Numbered from the stretch's first letter, positions 1-6,260 are shown. The stretch: DNA of 6,732 bases from Candidatus Methanophagales archaeon (GCA_030617585.1 JAUWVD010000063.1:1-6732), one strand, 5' to 3'. Notes: generated by a model from the letters alone, not told the origin. Numbers and translations: made by a program.

Positions 1-653
1 GCACCCCGTGAATATTTCATTGCATATTGCATGGCTTCATCTACGTTCTCCAGTGCATATTGCACGCTTTCTCGCATGGCCGCGAGGAATACACGCTGTT
101 GCTCTTCAGGCACATCTCTCTTTATAGCATTAATGCCCAAGGGCAAAGGCAACTGTGTCTTCTCATACCACCAATGCCACAAATCAAGGATTTTTTTGAG
201 TTTGTGCTGCGGATATGTTATCTGACCTTCATGGATTAGCAGACCCGCATCAACTTCTCCGCTCTTCACTGCTGGTATGACCTCATCAAATCTCATTTCG
301 ACCGGCTGGAAATGATCAACAGCTAGCTTCAGCAGCAGGTTCGCTGTGGTGTATCTTCCAGGCACTGCAATCTTCTTGCCTTCTACGGACATATCTCTGC
401 TTCCAACCACTACCGGACCATATCCATCGCCTACGCTTGCACCGGTAGATAAGATACGATATTTGTCATGAAGAAAGGCATAAGCGTGGGCTGAGAGCGC
501 TGTGACATCTATTTCGGCATTGAAAGCTCTTCTGTTTAGCGTTTCTATGTCCTCTACTACTTGCTCTATTTCAAAATTGACACGGACTTTACCGCTTAAC
601 AATCCGTAAAACATGAATGCATCATCTGCATCTGGTGTATGTGCTATGATCAT
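1..653 (-). CDS. mqnD: MqnD, 1,4-dihydroxy-6-naphthoate synthase (partial, C-terminus cut by window edge)
   Basis: This enzyme cleaves cyclic dehypoxanthine futalosine to 1,4-dihydroxy-6-naphthoate in the futalosine route to menaquinone and is expected to be cytosolic. I translated 217 codons by hand. The protein opens MIIAHTPDADDAFMFYGL, followed by TALSAHAYAFLHDKY (about residues 51-65), GYGPVVV (77-83), PGRYTTANLL (98-107) and GLLIHEGQITYP (137-148). These are family hallmarks with the periplasmic-binding-protein-like fold. His141 in the IHEGQ motif matches the position of the proposed catalytic histidine of the family. Typical members are about 270-280 residues, so roughly 55-65 residues lie beyond base 1. 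The ATG at 651-653 is the first in-frame start after an upstream TGA at 657-659. No SD site precedes it, and a TATA-like element lies about 30 bases upstream, which suggests a nearly leaderless mRNA. It sits 68 bases after mqnC. The identification is firm. Confidence 0.95.
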   Translation of the reverse strand, partial: MIIAHTPDADDAFMFYGLLSGKVRVNFEIEQVVEDIETLNRRAFNAEIDVTALSAHAYAFLHDKYRILSTGASVGDGYGPVVVGSRDMSVEGKKIAVPGRYTTANLLLKLAVDHFQPVEMRFDEVIPAVKSGEVDAGLLIHEGQITYPQHKLKKILDLWHWWYEKTQLPLPLGINAIKRDVPEEQQRVFLAAMRESVQYALENVDEAMQYAMKYSRG

Positions 654-680
654 GGTTCATTAGTATTTTGCGGTGGGAAG

Positions 681-688
681 TATAAAAA
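681..688 (-). promoter_or_regulatory. Putative archaeal TATA box for mqnD
   Basis: On the minus strand this reads TTTTTATA, close to the archaeal TATA consensus, and lies in the 68-base mqnC-mqnD gap. Its centre is about 31 bases before the mqnD ATG. Archaeal transcription usually starts about 25-27 bases after the box centre, so the start site would fall near 658-660. That gives a leader of only about 5-7 bases, which fits the lack of an SD site. No convincing BRE was seen. The box is inferred from motif and spacing only. Confidence 0.5.
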
Positions 689-721
689 GGTTATGCGATT
701 GCTCAAAATCTTGTATCATCA

Positions 722-1798
722 TCACAAAACCTCATACCTCGTATTCCTTTGTGCCACTGGCCTGCCAACCGATTCTACCGCTTTTATTATCTCCTCAACC
801 CGCGCCGGTTTATGCTCCTTCCCCGCTGCGGTTACAACATTCTCCTCCAGTATCGTCCCCCCAAAGTCGTTCGCGCCAAAAAACAGTGCTAGCTTGCCCA
901 CATCAAAATCCTGCGTGAGCCATGACGCCTGCACATTCCTTATAGAATGCAAAACAATACGTGAAATCGCTAACACCTGCAAATATCGCGTTACCGATAC
1001 GGGCACCTTTATAATCTCATACAGTTCAGTATTCTTCGGCTGAAACGTCCATGGTATAAAAGCAGTAAACCCTTTCGTTTTATTCTGCAAATCGCGTATC
1101 CGGAAAAGATGCTCCACGATCTCTTCGTTCGTTTCAATATGCCCAAACATCATAGTTGCCGTTGTCTTCATACCTATGCTGTGTGCAATCTCCATCACTT
1201 CAATCCAGTCATCCGCACCGACCTTATTCGGGCTGATGACCTTCCGAACCCTATCAGATAGGATCTCAGCACCTCCGCCAGGCAATGAATCAAGTCCCGC
1301 CTCTCGTAACCGTTCAAGTGTTTCTCTTATGCCTATACCTTCGTTCCGCGCAATGAAATATATCTCCGGAGGCGAGAGGCTGTGCAGTTGTACCTCCGGG
1401 AATTCTCGCTTTATCGTCGAAATCAAGTCTTCATACCCTTCAATGCAGATCTCAGGGTTATGTCCACCTTGGATGAGTATTTGCGTCCCACCAACATCAA
1501 CTGTTTCTTCAACTTTCCTTAGAATCTCTTCCTTACTCAGGACATAGCTCTCTTCGCTATTTTTCGCATAAAAGGCGCAGAATTTGCAGCTTGATACGCA
1601 TCGGTTTGTATAGCTTATGTTTCTATCAATAACGAATGTCACAAGCTCGCCACATCTCCTTCTCCTTACTTCATCTGCGATTCTGCCAATAACAGGCAAA
1701 GGCATATCAAACAGGTGCTGTGCCTCTTCAAAACTCAAATCCACTCCTTCCAGATTCTTTTCCACATACTCTTTCCATTCAGAGTAATCGGTATTCAT
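722..1798 (-). CDS. mqnC: MqnC, cyclic dehypoxanthine futalosine synthase (radical SAM)
   Basis: This radical SAM enzyme cyclises dehypoxanthine futalosine in the futalosine menaquinone pathway. The 358-residue product has the CX3CX2C cluster-binding motif (Cys67, Cys71, Cys74) after VTFVIDRNISYTN. It then shows AGLDSLPGGGAEIL (167-180), TTATMMFGHIET (212-223), GFTAFIPWTFQP (243-254) and NVQASWLTQ (288-296). These point to MqnC rather than MqnE or CofH; FIPWTFQP and QASW are typical of MqnC. I start it at the ATG at 1796-1798, because a strong SD (GAGGAG, 1806-1811) sits 7 bases upstream. A TTG at 1820-1822 would add eight residues encoded by that SD region, so it is disfavoured. The gene overlaps the end of mqnA by 20 bases, which suggests coupled translation. 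Length is normal for the family. Confidence 0.96.
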   Translation of the reverse strand: MNTDYSEWKEYVEKNLEGVDLSFEEAQHLFDMPLPVIGRIADEVRRRRCGELVTFVIDRNISYTNRCVSSCKFCAFYAKNSEESYVLSKEEILRKVEETVDVGGTQILIQGGHNPEICIEGYEDLISTIKREFPEVQLHSLSPPEIYFIARNEGIGIRETLERLREAGLDSLPGGGAEILSDRVRKVISPNKVGADDWIEVMEIAHSIGMKTTATMMFGHIETNEEIVEHLFRIRDLQNKTKGFTAFIPWTFQPKNTELYEIIKVPVSVTRYLQVLAISRIVLHSIRNVQASWLTQDFDVGKLALFFGANDFGGTILEENVVTAAGKEHKPARVEEIIKAVESVGRPVAQRNTRYEVL

Positions 1799-2531
1799 GA
1801 CACTTCTCCTCAAACAGTTCAAGCCCTCTCTTTTCTTTCGCGCCCATCTGGAACGTAAGCGATCTGAAATACCGTGCGAGAAATTCTACGGGCATTCCGA
1901 ACTTCTTCTCTGCTGCCGATACAATCAGATCAACATTCTTCTTCCCCCACACGACCGATTCCATCACTTTCCTGTTTATTTCACTCATATCCTCCTCTTT
2001 ACGCGAAACGGAAATCCCAAACACCATAGGATAGCCAGTTAATTCATGCCATTCCTCGCCCAAATCCATAACCACTTCATATGTCATCCTCGCCTTGATA
2101 GCGTCATCACCAATAACAAGTGCATGATTGCAACGCTTAAGTAATTCGCTTGCTTTACCCTCATTCAGCGGTACAATCCTGTTTTTCAGCCCCTTCTCGT
2201 GCAAAATGATTTTAAGTAGGTTGAGCGATGTCACTGTTTGATTTGTTACTGCAATAGACTCATTATCGCCTTCACGCTTTTTTCCATTCGAAACGAGAAT
2301 GACACTCAAAACGCTATTCTTCGAGGCGACACAGAAATCATAGCTCTTCAATTTAGCCATATTCTTTATATAATAGAACGAAGGAACGGGTGCGAAATCT
2401 AGTCCCCCTTTTTCAAACATCTCGGCAAGCTGCTTTGGCAATGCTTCTATTACCTGCATCCCATTCTGCTCAAGCTGGTAATAGGGTAAGTAGTTATTCA
2501 CGAACCCGAATTTGCCTATTTTTACGCTCAT
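1779..2531 (-). CDS. mqnA: MqnA, chorismate dehydratase
   Basis: This is the first committed enzyme of the futalosine pathway. It dehydrates chorismate to 3-[(1-carboxyvinyl)oxy]benzoate, the substrate MqnE joins to adenosine. The 250-residue product opens with KIGKFGFVNNYLPYYQLE, equivalent to the family's R-I-G-x-x-x-x-L-N-x-x-P start. It continues with GGLDFAPVPSFYYIKN (42-57), HALVIGDDAI (136-145) and MDLGEEWHELTGYPMVFG (155-172); the last is a strong MqnA signature. The fold is expected to be periplasmic-binding-protein-like. At 250 residues it is a little shorter than many bacterial homologues (about 270-290) but shows no break. The ATG overlaps the mqnE TGA as ATGA (four bases). The SD candidate GAGGGTG (2537-2543) is 5 bases upstream. 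Its 3' end overlaps mqnC by 20 bases, consistent with an mqnE-mqnA-mqnC operon. Confidence 0.93.
   Translation of the reverse strand: MSVKIGKFGFVNNYLPYYQLEQNGMQVIEALPKQLAEMFEKGGLDFAPVPSFYYIKNMAKLKSYDFCVASKNSVLSVILVSNGKKREGDNESIAVTNQTVTSLNLLKIILHEKGLKNRIVPLNEGKASELLKRCNHALVIGDDAIKARMTYEVVMDLGEEWHELTGYPMVFGISVSRKEEDMSEINRKVMESVVWGKKNVDLIVSAAEKKFGMPVEFLARYFRSLTFQMGAKEKRGLELFEEKCHEYRLL
1806..1811 (-). promoter_or_regulatory. Shine-Dalgarno site deciding the mqnC start
   Basis: The minus strand reads GAGGAG followed by seven bases and then the ATG at 1796-1798. It lies inside the 3' end of mqnA. It favours the ATG over the longer TTG-initiated reading at 1822, whose codons would run through this site. 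Confidence 0.7.
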
Positions 2532-3574
2532 TGATACACCCTCAAGATATTGTAAAATGTGTCTCTTTCCGCGGGTACTTTATGCACGCCCTTCACAAAT
2601 CCTATAATCTTATCCCTATGAAGCATAAGTGGCGTTTTAGCACCAGCCGCATGTGTAACCCGCTCCTCCATAAGCGTTCCATCCAAATCGTTCGCACCAT
2701 AATTTAAAGCGACTTGCGCAAGCTTCTCGCCAAGTGCAACCCAGTAAGCCCTTATACTCCTAAAATTATGTAGCACTATTCTTGAAACCGCGATCGTTTT
2801 GAGAATATCAATAGGGTTTGTTTTCTCTTTGACTAATCCGGCCGCTGCGAGTTCGGTGTTTTCCGGATAGAAAAGAAGTGGTATGAAGGAAACGAACCCA
2901 CCTGTTTTCTCCTGCAACTGCCATAGTTTGTAGAGATGAATAGCCCTGTGTTTCGGCGTTTCTATATGCCCAAAGAGCATTGTGGCATTGCTTTTTATTC
3001 CTTTGCTATGGGCTATCGCCATTATCCGAAGCCATTCGTCCGCTTTGAGCTTCTTCGGACAGATAACTGCTCGTATCTCATCATCGAGGATCTCCGCGCC
3101 ACCGCCTGGCATTGCTTGCAGTCCGGCGTCCTGCAACCTTGAGAGCACTTCCTCTACACTCATTCTCCCGACCTGCGAGAGGAAGTGTATTTCTGTTGCG
3201 GTCAATGCTTTGATGATAACGTGTGGAAACTTACTCTTTATCAGCCCGAAAATTGCCTCAAAGTATTCTATGCTCATTTCCGGATTGAGTGCACCGACAA
3301 TATGAAGCTCAGTAGCCCCCATTTTTACCGCTTCTGCAACCTTCTCAAGCACCTCTTCAACGCGCATGAAATACGCATCATTATCTCCAACATCGCGGTA
3401 GAAAGCGCAGAGCGGACATCGAGAAACGCATATATTCGTATAGTTTATATGTCTATTAACAACGAACGTTACAGTGTTTCCATTCCGCCGATTGATAGAA
3501 TCTGCAACTTCTCCAAGCTCATGGAGGTCCCGTTCAAAAAGTTCTTCAATATTTTTCGGCGTCCATTCCACCAT
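2528..3574 (-). CDS. mqnE: MqnE, aminofutalosine synthase (radical SAM)
   Basis: This enzyme adds the adenosyl radical from SAM to 3-[(1-carboxyvinyl)oxy]benzoate, giving 6-amino-6-deoxyfutalosine. The 348-residue protein has VTFVVNRHINYTN followed by a CX3CX2C motif (Cys49, Cys53, Cys56) for the 4Fe-4S cluster. Further on are AMPGGGAEIL (154-163), SNATMLFGHIET (195-206), GGFVSFIPLLFYPENTEL (225-242), AYWVALGEKLAQVALNYGAN (276-295) and LDGTLMEERVTHAAGA (297-312). The FIPL-x-F-x-PENTEL and AYW-x-x-LGEKLAQVALN blocks and the VPAERDTFYN end separate MqnE from MqnC and from CofH. It is the first gene of the mqnE-mqnA-mqnC run and overlaps mqnA by four bases. No SD precedes its ATG, but AT-rich TATA candidates lie 25-60 bases upstream, so the mRNA may be leaderless or have a short leader. 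The identification is firm. Confidence 0.95.
   Translation of the reverse strand: MVEWTPKNIEELFERDLHELGEVADSINRRNGNTVTFVVNRHINYTNICVSRCPLCAFYRDVGDNDAYFMRVEEVLEKVAEAVKMGATELHIVGALNPEMSIEYFEAIFGLIKSKFPHVIIKALTATEIHFLSQVGRMSVEEVLSRLQDAGLQAMPGGGAEILDDEIRAVICPKKLKADEWLRIMAIAHSKGIKSNATMLFGHIETPKHRAIHLYKLWQLQEKTGGFVSFIPLLFYPENTELAAAGLVKEKTNPIDILKTIAVSRIVLHNFRSIRAYWVALGEKLAQVALNYGANDLDGTLMEERVTHAAGAKTPLMLHRDKIIGFVKGVHKVPAERDTFYNILRVYQ
2537..2543 (-). promoter_or_regulatory. Shine-Dalgarno site for mqnA
   Basis: The minus strand reads GAGGGTG, then five bases, then the mqnA ATG at 2529-2531. It lies within the last codons of mqnE. Together with the four-base ATGA stop/start overlap it suggests reinitiation or coupled translation. 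Confidence 0.5.
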
Positions 3575-3597
3575 TTCTGTGTTGCACTAATATTTGA

Positions 3598-3633
3598 TAG
3601 TATACTTATGGTCTTTTATTCGAGCATATAATC
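3598..3633 (-). promoter_or_regulatory. Putative archaeal promoter of the mqnE-mqnA-mqnC operon
   Basis: Two TATA-like elements lie upstream of mqnE on the minus strand. AAGTATACTA (3598-3607) is centred about 28 bases before the ATG and would give a leaderless transcript. GATTATATGC (3624-3633) would start transcription near 3602 and give a leader of about 28 bases with no SD. Which one is used cannot be settled from sequence. A shared pattern with mqnD (no SD, TATA-like box about 30 bases upstream) favours the nearer element. Confidence 0.4.
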
Positions 3634-3682
3634 ATATTCTTTTATGTACATATTCGATGGTGAATATAACATATCGCGTGGC

Positions 3683-3704
3683 GTTCCGAGCAGGGAACAT
3701 GTTC
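3683..3704. promoter_or_regulatory. Inverted repeat with perfect palindrome, possible operator
   Basis: The 159-base gap before mqnE contains GTTCC (3683-3687), a six-base spacer, then GGAAC (3694-3698). The second arm runs into the perfect 10-bp palindrome GAACATGTTC (3695-3704). This gives three alternating GTTC/GAAC half-sites within 22 bases. The palindrome lies about 120-130 bases before the mqnE start, upstream of the TATA candidates, so an activator or a regulator of the preceding transcript's end is conceivable. A short hairpin at the end of the upstream transcript is the alternative. No known regulator is assigned. Confidence 0.35.
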
Positions 3705-3717
3705 AATAAGGGGCAAG

Positions 3718-3743
3718 AAAAATCGGTGCATAATTAAAAAATC
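3718..3743 (-). terminator. Possible oligo-T terminator after the ATPase-side transcript
   Basis: On the minus strand a six-T run (3736-3741) overlaps the stop codon of the small membrane protein gene. A five-T run (3718-3722) follows shortly after. Archaeal intrinsic termination typically uses such oligo-T tracts with little or no hairpin. The position between two gene groups makes this reasonable, but the tracts are short and the region is AT-rich anyway. Confidence 0.35.
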
Positions 3744-3997
3744 TGTACTAAACCTTTTATAATGAAAATACCCGTGAGTGCAACGAATATAAAGAGCATC
3801 CCTATAAATCCATTCTTGCATATAGCGCCCACGCCTCCCTTGTCCATCCATTCTCCCTTAATCATTGGGATTAAACTCTTGAGCAGGAAGTAAGTAGGTA
3901 ACAGGAGCAGCAGAGCTTCCACTCTGTCAATGATAAATATAACAGGAATAAACAGGATTAAAGAGCTTATTGTCAGTAAGATGTAAACATGCGCCAT
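3734..3997 (-). CDS. Small membrane protein of unknown function, three predicted helices
   Basis: I do not recognise this protein. From the ATG at 3995-3997 it has 87 residues. Three strongly hydrophobic stretches are visible: about residues 2-23 (AHVYILLTISSLILFIPVIF and on), 26-46 and 62-84. A short polar loop KGEWMDKGGVGAICKNG (about 47-63) lies between the second and third and contains the only cysteine. The ATG is preceded by AGGTGA (4000-4005), though only two bases separate them, which is tight. The open frame extends to a TTG at 4043-4045, giving 103 residues with an N-terminal tail rich in basic residues. That start has no SD but lies only 9 bases after the upstream stop. The gene follows the unknown 265-residue gene and ends before the gap in front of mqnE. 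It is probably co-transcribed with the ATP synthase genes. Confidence 0.6.
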   Translation of the reverse strand: MAHVYILLTISSLILFIPVIFIIDRVEALLLLLPTYFLLKSLIPMIKGEWMDKGGVGAICKNGFIGMLFIFVALTGIFIIKGLVQIF

Positions 3998-4054
3998 CTT
4001 CACCTTACCAAATATAACCCCCGGATCTCTTCTGTTTACTGCCAAAAATACGCT

Positions 4055-4852
4055 TCAAGCCACACCATCCCTATCTACCACTTTTGCACTAGCTTCCACT
4101 TTTATTTGCGTTATAAGCGCCATCAGTTCATCCATCTTCGCTGTACTACCTTCAGCGCAGATAACGACACTGCCTTCACCGCCATCCACACCGCCTGCAC
4201 CTATCGGAAATGCCGTATCCGCACCTAATATCTTCAGCGCTTCAACCTCTGTGATTACCGTACCATGCACGGGCATCAAGCCCACTGGCTTACCCACCGA
4301 TTTGTAAAATCTACCCTGCCCCACTCGTTTCGCAGCTTCGGTAATAGAATATGGTATTGTTTTTTCGATACCAACAGGAATGATAAAATTCACACCTCTT
4401 GCCATAACAATACCAACCGCGGCCCCTATCGTGCCACCGGCGGCATGTGCCATGAATATCCCTGCGGTCTTAGTAGCATCCAATGCATTTGCACCCTTTA
4501 TAAACACATCTTCCGGTGATAACTCCTCAATAGCCTGCTCTATGTCTTCATCACTTATTTTCCCGTCAGTTATAAGCACCTCTTTTTCTCTATCCGCTTT
4601 TGGAACTATACAAGTACCTTCAGAAGTTATGACACCTGCTGCGTATCTCTGTCTATCTATTCCCCTTTCCGAGCTAGACAATGCATTCAAAATCTCCTCG
4701 GCCACATAAGCGTTTGTGGTTCCCAGCGTTATTATGATACTCCCATGCTTCAAAGCTCGTTGCACTTCTTCCATATTCGTTACGCCCTTTGCAATCAATC
4801 GCTTTGACTCTGAGGGCGTAAGCGTTATCAATATTTTTCCCGTTGCCATCAT
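4055..4852 (-). CDS. Conserved-looking hypothetical protein downstream of atpB
   Basis: I cannot assign a function. The 265-residue product appears soluble, with no signal peptide or clear membrane helix. The N-terminal part (about 1-58) alternates strand and helix (GKILITLTPSESKRLIAKGV, then SIIITLGTTNAYVAEEIL), like an alpha/beta nucleotide- or ligand-binding fold. The middle has PEDVFIKGANALDATKTAG (113-131), then a glycine/alanine-rich HAAGGTIGAAVGIVMARG (136-153) and FIIPVGIEKTIP (156-167). Near the end is a glycine-rich PIGAGGVDGGEGSVVI (216-231). Such motif density suggests an enzyme or binding protein rather than a random ORF, and it resembles an uncharacterised family I recall in archaea and bacteria but cannot name. 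The gene begins 7 bases after the atpB stop, where atpD would usually be expected. The start could be either of two adjacent ATGs (4852 or 4849). The upstream SD is weak (AAGGG within the end of atpB). Confidence 0.85.
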   Translation of the reverse strand: MMATGKILITLTPSESKRLIAKGVTNMEEVQRALKHGSIIITLGTTNAYVAEEILNALSSSERGIDRQRYAAGVITSEGTCIVPKADREKEVLITDGKISDEDIEQAIEELSPEDVFIKGANALDATKTAGIFMAHAAGGTIGAAVGIVMARGVNFIIPVGIEKTIPYSITEAAKRVGQGRFYKSVGKPVGLMPVHGTVITEVEALKILGADTAFPIGAGGVDGGEGSVVICAEGSTAKMDELMALITQIKVEASAKVVDRDGVA

Positions 4853-4859
4853 AATCTTT

Positions 4860-6254
4860 TTAGCCCTTATGGCTTGGATGATACTTCTTTATTATCTGCT
4901 CGTCAATCCTTTTGAGTTCTCCTTCAGGCAGCGTTGCCATCAAATCCCAACCAAGGTCTAACGTCTCTTCTATACTTCTATCCTCGTTTTTGCCCTGTGT
5001 AACAAACCGCTTTTCAAATTCATCGGCAAATTCCAGATATTTTCTATCCCTACTCGTCAGCGCTTCCTCGCCTACTACCGCAACCAAATCACGCATGTCC
5101 CGCCCTTCTGCATAACCCGCATAAAGCTGATTGGATACACCCGAATGGTCCTCCCTCGTCCTTTCTGGTCCTATACCTTCGTTCATTAATCTCGAGAGCG
5201 AAGGTAAAACGTCCACCGGTGGGAATATGCCCCTCCTATGTAGGTCTCGTGAAAGCACGAACTGACCCTCAGTAATATATCCCGTAAGGTCCGGTATAGG
5301 ATGAGTTATGTCATCATCCGGCATACTCAGTATAGGTATTTGTGTGATCGTACCATTTCGCCCTTTTATTCTGCCTGCACGCTCGTAATTCATTGAGAGG
5401 TCAGTGTACATGTATCCGGGATAACCTCTTCTTCCAGGGACTTCTTCTCGTGCCGCTGCTATTTCTCGTAGCGCCTCACAGTAGTTTGTCATATCCGTGA
5501 GAATAACGAGGATATGCATATCATATTCGTATGCGAGGAACTCCGCAGTTGTCAATGCCATTCTCGGCGTTATCACTCGCTCGATCGCAGGATCATCTGC
5601 CAGATTAAGGAAGGCTACTATACGCTCGATTGCGCCTGTGCGTTCGAAATCGTGCATGAAGAATGATGCTTCCTCATGGGTGATGCCCATTGCGGCAAAC
5701 ACAACGGAGAACGGCTCCCCAGAGGCTAATACCTTTGCCTGTCTCGCTATTTGTGCTGCAAGGGCATTGTGCGGCATTCCGGCACCGGAGAATATCGGTA
5801 ACTTCTGCCCCCGTACCAGCGTGTTCATCCCGTCAATAGTGGAAATGCCAGTTTGAATGAATTCACGAGGATAATCCCGCGCTGTGGGGTTTATCGCCTC
5901 GCCAGTAATAGAAAGTCTATCTTCTGGTATTACCTCAGGTCCACCATCAATGGGTCTGCCCAGACCATCAAAAAAGCGACCCACCATATCTTGTGCAACA
6001 CTTACCCGCATTATATCGCCGGTGAACCTCACCCTTGTCTTTGCCGTATCTATTCCCGAAGTGCCCTCGAAGACCTGAATCACAGCGAGTCCTTTTCTCG
6101 CTTCTAACACCTGCCCCATCTTCTCTTCGCCACTCGGTGTAACTATCTTTACAACCTCGCCATACGCAACGCCCTCTACGCCTTCTACCACAATTAAAGG
6201 ACCTGCTGCCTCTCTTATTGTTGTATATTCACGTGCCGATATATCTACCGCCAT
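4860..6254 (-). CDS. atpB: A-type ATP synthase subunit B
   Basis: This is the non-catalytic nucleotide-binding subunit that alternates with subunit A in the A3B3 headpiece of the archaeal ATP synthase. The 464-residue length is typical. The N-terminal beta-barrel includes REAAGPLIVVEGVEGVAYGE (14-33). The central domain has FIQTGISTIDGMNTLVRGQK (132-151) followed by LPIFSGAGMPHN (152-163), which replaces the Walker A P-loop, as expected for a non-catalytic B subunit. VILTDMTNYCEALREIAAARE (250-270) covers the Walker B-equivalent region, and PPVDVLPSLSRLMNEG (345-360) matches the alpha/beta signature area. The C-terminal helical domain follows from about 375. The start is an ATG with the SD GGGGTG (6262-6267) seven bases upstream. 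It lies 24 bases after atpA and 7 bases before the next gene, so it is in an operon. atpD does not follow it. Confidence 0.97.
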   Translation of the reverse strand: MAVDISAREYTTIREAAGPLIVVEGVEGVAYGEVVKIVTPSGEEKMGQVLEARKGLAVIQVFEGTSGIDTAKTRVRFTGDIMRVSVAQDMVGRFFDGLGRPIDGGPEVIPEDRLSITGEAINPTARDYPREFIQTGISTIDGMNTLVRGQKLPIFSGAGMPHNALAAQIARQAKVLASGEPFSVVFAAMGITHEEASFFMHDFERTGAIERIVAFLNLADDPAIERVITPRMALTTAEFLAYEYDMHILVILTDMTNYCEALREIAAAREEVPGRRGYPGYMYTDLSMNYERAGRIKGRNGTITQIPILSMPDDDITHPIPDLTGYITEGQFVLSRDLHRRGIFPPVDVLPSLSRLMNEGIGPERTREDHSGVSNQLYAGYAEGRDMRDLVAVVGEEALTSRDRKYLEFADEFEKRFVTQGKNEDRSIEETLDLGWDLMATLPEGELKRIDEQIIKKYHPSHKG

Positions 6255-6260
6255 TTCTTT

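Noticed and set aside
21..64. Eleven-base direct repeat TGCATATTGCA at 21-31 and 54-64
   Set aside because: The copies are 33 bases apart, in frame, and each encodes a Gln-Tyr-Ala helix segment of MqnD. It is best explained by coding sequence, not by a repeat element.
639..1043. Open frame of 134 codons on the plus strand opposite mqnC and the mqnC-mqnD gap
   Set aside because: It has no recognisable motifs and mirrors the strongly supported mqnC frame; it is a shadow of the real gene.
1799..1822. Longer mqnC starting at a TTG (366 residues)
   Set aside because: The additional codons pass through the GAGGAG SD that serves the ATG at 1798, and the TTG itself has no well-spaced SD.
2528..3574. 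Reading mqnE or mqnC as CofH/CofG (F420 biosynthesis)
   Set aside because: The NRHINYTN/CX3CX2C region is shared with CofH, but PGGGAEIL together with AYWVALGEKLAQVALN (MqnE) and FIPWTFQP/QASWLTQ (MqnC), plus the mqnA and mqnD neighbours, point to the menaquinone pathway.
3185..3631. Open frame of 148 codons on the plus strand antisense to mqnE and reaching into the gap
   Set aside because: It lies opposite conserved radical SAM motifs of MqnE, and its composition does not look like a real protein.
3642..3851. Open frame of 69 codons on the minus strand overlapping the small membrane protein and the intergenic region
   Set aside because: It is cysteine/histidine rich, has low-complexity composition and no recognisable motif, and overlaps the hydrophobic membrane-protein frame, which is far more protein-like.
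5785..5820. Missing Walker A P-loop in subunit B as a possible defect
   Set aside because: LPIFSGAGMPHN at this position is normal for the non-catalytic B subunit of A/V-type ATPases.
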